From NCBI GenBank assembly GCA_002692855.1, contig NZMJ01000046.1, positions 109,838 through 173,837 on the forward strand: a stretch of 64,000 nucleotides of DNA, written 5' to 3'. This DNA is from Maricaulis sp. Its GTDB lineage: Bacteria > Pseudomonadota > Alphaproteobacteria > Caulobacterales > Maricaulaceae. The translations under genes were made by a program, and so were the position numbers. Shown here piece after piece: positions 59,882-64,000 of this stretch (position 1 is the first letter of the stretch; each line of letters starts with the position of its first letter). A model generated the notes under the pieces. The model did no database searches. It was given only the letters and a program-made list of their open reading frames with translations, and was not told where the DNA came from.

Positions 59882-60589
59882 ATGACTCGACTGATCTCCA
59901 TTCGCACGCTTCTGATCGCCGGGACGGCCCTCACCGGCCTGACCTCTGCGGCGCACGCCCAGAACGCTGATCCCGTGGACGCCGTGATTGCCTGCCGGTC
60001 GATTGCCGATCCGTCCGCTCGCCTGGCGTGTTTCGACAATTCCGCGACCGATCTGGCCGACGCGCGCATCGCGGGCGATCTCGTGACGGTCAGCCGCGCC
60101 GACGTGGTCGCGGTCGAACGCGACGGCTTCGGTTTCGACCTGCCCAGCATGCCCCGCATCTCGATGTCGCTCTTCGGCAGCCGTGAGCCCAATGCGCTCG
60201 ACCCGAGCGCCATCGCCGCTGCGACCGGTGATCAGCCCGCCGCCATCCCGGCACCCGAGCCCGGTTCACCCGCAGCAACCCGTCCCGCCGCTCCGCGGCC
60301 TGCACCGGCTGCCGCTCCGGCCGACGAAGAGGTGACCATTGTGCGCCGCGACGACGACGGCTCCATCGAGGAAATCTCGATGGTGATCGAGCGGGTCCGT
60401 GAGTACAATTACAACCAGCACCGCTTCTACATGGAGAACGGTCAGGTCTGGCGCCAGCTCGATACCGAGCGCGTTCGCCTCAACCGCAACAGCGAAAACA
60501 CCGCCGTCATCCGCCGCGCGACCATGGGCAGCTACCTGATGCTCATCAATGACCGCGGCACCGCGATCCGCGTTATCCGCGAGGAATAG
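59882..60589 (+). CDS. Exported hypothetical protein, VasI-like N-terminus (copy 2)
   Basis: Protein of 235 residues with a signal peptide (to about residue 24, AHAQ). It has the same two modules as the preceding gene: VIACRSIADPSARLACFDNSATDLADA with a cysteine pair, and YMENGQVWRQLDTERVRLNRN with GSYLMLINDRGTAIRVI at the end. An Ala/Pro-rich linker (about 110-150) is specific to this copy. The tandem arrangement and shared motifs show an old duplication. A bidirectional terminator follows 25 bases later. Confidence 0.82.
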   Translation: MTRLISIRTLLIAGTALTGLTSAAHAQNADPVDAVIACRSIADPSARLACFDNSATDLADARIAGDLVTVSRADVVAVERDGFGFDLPSMPRISMSLFGSREPNALDPSAIAAATGDQPAAIPAPEPGSPAATRPAAPRPAPAAAPADEEVTIVRRDDDGSIEEISMVIERVREYNYNQHRFYMENGQVWRQLDTERVRLNRNSENTAVIRRATMGSYLMLINDRGTAIRVIREE

Positions 60590-60614
60590 CGGCACCTTCA
60601 CCGCAAACGAAAAA

Positions 60615-60640
60615 GCCGCCGGGCGACCGGCGGCTTTTTT
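60615..60640. terminator. Bidirectional Rho-independent terminator
   Basis: GCCGCCGG (60615-60622) pairs with CCGGCGGC (60627-60634) around a GCGA tetraloop, followed by TTTTTT (60635-60640) and preceded by a run of A residues (60610-60614). It serves the tandem paralogues on the plus strand and the permease gene ending at 60662 on the minus strand. Confidence 0.92.
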
Positions 60641-60661
60641 GTACTTGGTGCTTGGACGCGG

Positions 60662-61564
60662 TTACCGGTCTTTCGGGTCGATCGCGTCGCGCAGGCCGTC
60701 GCCGATGAAGTTGAAGCAGAAGAGCGTCAGCATCATCGTCGCGCCCGGGAAGATCAGCGTCCACCAGGCCACTTCCATGTCCTGCGCCCCATAGGCGATC
60801 AGGCGGCCGAGCGAAGTTAGCGGCTCCTGCACACCGAGGCCGAGGAAGCTCAGGAAGCTTTCCGCCAGGATCACGACCGGGATGGTCAGCGTGGCATAGA
60901 CCACGACCGGACCCAGCACGTTCGGCACGATGTGCCGGCGGATGATCGACAGGCGGGACACGCCCGCCGCTTCGGCCGCTTCGACGAATTCCATGCCCCG
61001 GAGCGCGATCGTCTGGCCGCGAACGATCCGCGCCATGGTCAGCCATTCGACCGCGCCGATGGCGACGAAGATCAGGATGATATTCCGCCCGAACACCACC
61101 ATCAGGATGATGACGAAGAAGATGAAGGGCAGCGAATAGAGGATATCGACGATCCGCATCATGAACTGGTCGAGGCGACCGCCGACAAAGCCGGCCGTTG
61201 CGCCCCACATGACGCCGATTGCCAGCGACACGCTCGTCGCCACCACGCCCACGGCAAGCGACATGCGCAGACCGATCAGCACCCGCGCGAACAAATCGCG
61301 GCCCTGCGCGTCGGTCCCGAAGATGTGCAGGTTGTCGAAGGTCGGCGCGAGCCAGACAGCTTCGCGGTAGATCGTTTCGTGGCTGTGCGGCCAGACCCAC
61401 GGTCCGACAATTGCCAGGAGCACCATGAGCCCCAGAATCACCATCGAGGTGACGGCGGCGCGGTTGCGCATCAAGCGCGCGCGCGCATCGTCCCATAGCG
61501 AGCGGCCCTTGATGGCGCTCTGTTCGAGAAGCTCGGCGTTGGGATGGGCGTTGGTCGGTGCCAT
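60662..61564 (-). CDS. oppC: Oligopeptide ABC transporter permease OppC
   Basis: Inner-membrane permease of 300 residues. About six helices, with N-terminal NRAAVTSMVILGLMVLLAIVGPWVWP. The conserved segment FGTDAQGRDLFARVLIGLRMSLAVG and the EAA loop EFVEAAEAAGVSRLSIIRRHIVPNVLGP identify OppC/DppC. ATG 61564 shares its A with the oppB stop; GTG 61567 is the alternative. It couples to ATPases not present in the window. Confidence 0.95.
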   Translation of the reverse strand: MAPTNAHPNAELLEQSAIKGRSLWDDARARLMRNRAAVTSMVILGLMVLLAIVGPWVWPHSHETIYREAVWLAPTFDNLHIFGTDAQGRDLFARVLIGLRMSLAVGVVATSVSLAIGVMWGATAGFVGGRLDQFMMRIVDILYSLPFIFFVIILMVVFGRNIILIFVAIGAVEWLTMARIVRGQTIALRGMEFVEAAEAAGVSRLSIIRRHIVPNVLGPVVVYATLTIPVVILAESFLSFLGLGVQEPLTSLGRLIAYGAQDMEVAWWTLIFPGATMMLTLFCFNFIGDGLRDAIDPKDR

Positions 61565-62496
61565 CACTCATACCTCACTTTGGGATTGAGAACGCCGTAG
61601 AGCAGGTCTGCCAGCAGGTTCAGTGTGATGATCAGCGTGGCATAGAGAATCACCACACCCATCACGACCGTGTAGTCGCGCTGCAAGGCCGCGGTCACGA
61701 ACTGGCGGCCGATACCGGGAAGCTGAAACACCTGTTCGATCACGATCGAACCCGTCACCAGCGCGGCCGAGGCCGGCCCGAGATAGCTGATCAGCGGCAG
61801 GATGGCGGCACGCAGGGCGTGACGCGTGATCACCACCCGCGAAGGCAGGCCCTTGGCATGGGCGGTGCGGATATAGTTTGAACGCAGCACTTCGATCATG
61901 CTGGCACGCATCAGGCGCGAGATGATCGCGATCTGCGGCAGGGCCAGTGTGAAGACCGGGAGGATGAGACGGTCAGGCGTCATGCCCAGGCGCGGATCCA
62001 GACCGCCCGTCGGCAGCCAGCCCAGATAGAGGCCCAGCGTCAACGCCAGCACCGGGCCCATCACAAAGGGCGGGATGGTTATCCCGACCATTGCGAATCC
62101 CATCACTCCGAAGTCGGTTGGCCTGTTTTGCCTGAGCGCGGCAATTGAGCCGAGGATCGAACCCACGAACAACGCCAGCAGGATGGATAACCCGCCAATC
62201 GTCGCACTCACCGGAAAGCCTTCGGTGATGATCTGCGCGACCGTCTTGTCGCGGAATTTCAGCGACGGCCCGAAATCGAACCGCGCCAGATCGGCCATGT
62301 AATTGAAATACTGCTCGTGCAGGGGGCGGTCGATCCCGAAATGGGCCTCGACATTGCGGCGCACCTCTTCGGGCATCGGCCGCTCGGTATCGAACGGACT
62401 GCCCGGCGCCGCGCGCATCATGAAGAATGCGACGGTGATGATAATCAGTATGGTCGGTATGGCGACCAAAAGCCGCCGAATGATGTAGCCGAACAT
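61564..62496 (-). CDS. oppB: Oligopeptide ABC transporter permease OppB
   Basis: Permease of 310 residues. The start MFGYIIRRLLVAIPTILIIITVAFFMMRAAPGSPFD is the standard OppB/DppB N-terminus. The EAA loop is MIEVLRSNYIRTAHAKGLPSRVVITRHALRAAILPLISYLG, followed by VIEQVFQLPGIGRQFVTAALQRDY. It forms the channel with OppC. It starts the permease unit; a short possible gene lies 54 bases upstream on the same strand. Confidence 0.95.
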   Translation of the reverse strand: MFGYIIRRLLVAIPTILIIITVAFFMMRAAPGSPFDTERPMPEEVRRNVEAHFGIDRPLHEQYFNYMADLARFDFGPSLKFRDKTVAQIITEGFPVSATIGGLSILLALFVGSILGSIAALRQNRPTDFGVMGFAMVGITIPPFVMGPVLALTLGLYLGWLPTGGLDPRLGMTPDRLILPVFTLALPQIAIISRLMRASMIEVLRSNYIRTAHAKGLPSRVVITRHALRAAILPLISYLGPASAALVTGSIVIEQVFQLPGIGRQFVTAALQRDYTVVMGVVILYATLIITLNLLADLLYGVLNPKVRYE

Positions 62497-62550
62497 GCCG
62501 GGGGGGTTCCTGCCCTGTTTTGCTACAGTTTCATGCTGGTGCCGGACTCG

Positions 62551-62733
62551 TCAATCAAGGGCGGGTTGCAGCACATTTGCACCGGCGGCATTCGGAATTG
62601 CACCGCGGACTGTCGTAAATCGGGGCTCTTCCGGCGCGGATAAGGCTTGCAGGACAGCCACACACAGCAATAGCCAGACCGCCCGGCGAACGCGCGCCGA
62701 CGCGAAGTTCAGCAATTTAATCCATGCCGGCAT
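62551..62733 (-). CDS. Possible small membrane protein upstream of oppB
   Basis: A 60-codon frame from ATG 62733, with GAAGGA six bases upstream, giving MPAWIKLLNFASARVRRAVW followed by a hydrophobic stretch (LLLCVAVLQAL), then a hydrophilic tail. It is on the same strand and 54 bases ahead of oppB. There is no family I recognise. The ribosome site and single helix speak for a real gene; shortness and ordinary composition speak against. Otherwise 62497-62847 holds only the divergent promoters for oppB and the gene at 62848. Confidence 0.4.
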   Translation of the reverse strand: MPAWIKLLNFASARVRRAVWLLLCVAVLQALSAPEEPRFTTVRGAIPNAAGANVLQPALD

Positions 62734-62847
62734 GACACGTCCTTCACGGTCTCGGGGCTTCCCTAGCAAGCACCGGACCGGTAAAGGGTCGGGTGACCGC
62801 GACGTGGGGACGTCTGGTAATCAGACTGGCGAGGACGGAAGCCTTTC

Positions 62848-63765
62848 ATGAATTCGAGCACCTTGTGGTGGACCGATTGGCAATATCGGGACGGCATCGT
62901 CTCGGTTCGCAGCACCGGTCAGAAGCTTCCCGTGAAGGGCAAGTTTTTGTGGGTCTGCTTCAACTGGTTCGTCTATTATCTCTGCATGGAAGCTTGGCGG
63001 ACCGCGTCCATCGCCCGAAAGGGACCGCGCGTCGCCTTCCTGCCTCATCGACCCCGCCCCTGGTATTTCATCTGGCCGGCCTTGCATGCTGCCGGGGGCC
63101 GGATCGTCTCGGATCCCGAACACGCCGACATCGTCGTCTATTTCGAGGATGCCACCCGCGCCGACGGCCGCGTGGCGCCGACCGGTCGCGCCACGTTGAA
63201 TTTCGGCTGCACCGACGTCACCAAGACCCGCGTCAACACGGTGTTCGAGCAGGTATTTGGCTATCCTCTCCGCGCAGATCCGGAAACCGGGACCGATCCC
63301 GTGGTGGAAAAGTCCGAGATCAATGGCGCGCATGACGGCCGCGTTCGCAATGCGCCCTTCACGCCGGTTGCCGGATCCGTCTACCAGCGCCTCATCGACA
63401 ACCGCATCGATGCTGACCGGGTCGAGGATTTCCGCTGCCTCGTCATCGGCGGGAAGATCCCGTTCGGCTTCCTGAAACGCCGTCCGGTCGAACGCCGCTT
63501 CATGAACTTCAACTGCGAAGTCAAACTGACTGAAACCGATGACTGGCTGCTGCCGGGCGAACTCGAAAAGCTCGAGACCTTTGCTTCGTCGATGAATCTC
63601 GATTGGGGGGCGCTCGACGTTCTTCGGGATCGCAATGACGGGCGCATCTATGTCGTGGACGTCAACAAGACCAACATTGACCCGCCCATCGCACTGTCGC
63701 TGCGTGACAAGCTGTCGGCCACACGGCGCGCGGCCAAGCTGATTCGCGCCATCGCTGACGGCTAA
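62848..63765 (+). CDS. ATP-grasp-like hypothetical protein
   Basis: Protein of 305 residues. The N-terminal third is mixed helix/strand (KGPRVAFLPHRPRPWYFIWPALHAAGGRIVSDPEHADIVVYFEDATR). The C-terminal part reads LDWGALDVLRDRNDGRIYVVDVNKTNIDPP, the pattern of the metal- and ATP-binding strands of ATP-grasp enzymes (DxNxT in place of the usual ExN). The central segment (FRCLVIGGKIPFGFLKRRPVERRFMNFNCEV) could be the grasp domain. A ligase or sugar/peptide-modifying enzyme is possible; substrate unknown. The stop overlaps the convergent DUF1499 gene by four bases. Confidence 0.65.
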   Translation: MNSSTLWWTDWQYRDGIVSVRSTGQKLPVKGKFLWVCFNWFVYYLCMEAWRTASIARKGPRVAFLPHRPRPWYFIWPALHAAGGRIVSDPEHADIVVYFEDATRADGRVAPTGRATLNFGCTDVTKTRVNTVFEQVFGYPLRADPETGTDPVVEKSEINGAHDGRVRNAPFTPVAGSVYQRLIDNRIDADRVEDFRCLVIGGKIPFGFLKRRPVERRFMNFNCEVKLTETDDWLLPGELEKLETFASSMNLDWGALDVLRDRNDGRIYVVDVNKTNIDPPIALSLRDKLSATRRAAKLIRAIADG

Positions 63766-64000
63766 TCCCGCTCGAGCCGGACGCGTATCTCGCGTTCCAG
63801 CCGGGCCAGGCGGCGTGCATTCCGCCCCCCGTCTCGGACACCCGCACGGGCCGAGGCTCGGTAATCAAGGCGGGAACCGCCCGCCTGAGTTTCCCGGATT
63901 GCGATGACCACGTCATCGGTCTGGGCGTACCAGAAACTTTCGATCGTCAGTTCGACCATCAACCGGTTTCTCGCCACCGTCCCGACCCGCCAGCGCGCAT
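63762..64000 (-). CDS. DUF1499 family protein, N-terminus cut by window edge
   Basis: The frame is open from base 64000 to the TAG at 63762-63764. The visible C-terminal 78 residues read ARWRVGTVARNRLMVELTIE, continuing SFWYAQTDDVVIAIRETQAGGSRLDYRASARAGVRDGGRNARRLARLEREI. This is the conserved C-terminus of DUF1499 (FW...DDVVIRI...DxRSxSRxGxxDxGxNARRI). A start at 63977 (GTG) would truncate the domain, so the gene surely extends to the right. The function of the family is not known. Confidence 0.85.
   Translation of the reverse strand, partial: ARWRVGTVARNRLMVELTIESFWYAQTDDVVIAIRETQAGGSRLDYRASARAGVRDGGRNARRLARLEREIRVRLERD

Noticed and set aside
1..64000. CRISPR arrays, IS elements, rRNA genes or a prophage integrase
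   Set aside because: I saw no regularly spaced repeats, transposase, rRNA or integrase sequences; the phage-like genes are a GTA cluster without integration or replication genes.

Overview
The window is GC-rich, gene-dense DNA from an alphaproteobacterium. A DivJ-like kinase, two DUF2336 proteins, DUF1491, DUF6456 and DUF5330 proteins and a Rhodobacter-type gene transfer agent (GTA) cluster point to a dimorphic, stalked-bacterium-like member of Caulobacterales or Maricaulales (Maricaulis or Oceanicaulis type). This placement rests on gene families recognised by eye, not on a database search.

Layout. 1-4271 (minus): an unidentified gene cut by the left edge, a PhoQ/PhoP-like two-component pair, a PepSY protein and a DnaJ-class co-chaperone. 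4341-18136 (minus): a near-complete GTA structural cluster from small terminase (g1) to the large baseplate/host-specificity protein (g15). It has no recognisable g7 and a short tape-measure gene. Between g6 and g5 lies one opposite-strand, lower-GC gene (12655-13236) whose product carries an RN-x3-H motif typical of HEPN ribonucleases. 18246-25969: a YcgN-type cysteine-cluster protein, a class A penicillin-binding protein, a NaChBac-like channel, a DUF2336 protein, an MscS channel, release factor 3 and DUF1491. 26027-33489: a BcsB-like membrane protein, an exported unknown protein, a DivJ-like kinase, another exported protein, DUF5330, SufE, then a DUF6456 protein with a DnaA-domain-IV-like protein. 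That last pair resembles the GafZ/GafY activators of GTA expression. 33631-41414 (minus): a ten-gene Mrp/Mbh-like cation/proton antiporter operon with three NuoL/M/N-type subunits, a separate DUF4040 subunit and a MrpC with a periodic histidine insertion. 41544-46805: second DUF2336 protein, MFS transporter, MsrB and an S9 oligopeptidase lipoprotein. 46869-53492 (minus): a TonB energy-transduction system (DUF3450, two ExbB/TolQ, two ExbD, TonB, TPR protein) followed by a second TonB gene behind a terminator and a palindrome. 54021-54294: tRNA-Gln and tRNA-Pro. 54457-64000: SppA, a DUF3667 protein, an oligopeptide ABC transporter (binding protein and two permeases, no ATPases here) split by two tandem opposite-strand paralogues, an ATP-grasp-like protein and a DUF1499 protein cut by the right edge.

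Most notable: GTA structural genes and a candidate GTA activator pair lie in one window, next to a DivJ-like cell-cycle kinase, and the GTA cluster hosts a putative HEPN RNase. The regulatory link and the HEPN function are inferences. The GTA and antiporter assignments are strong from gene order and motifs.
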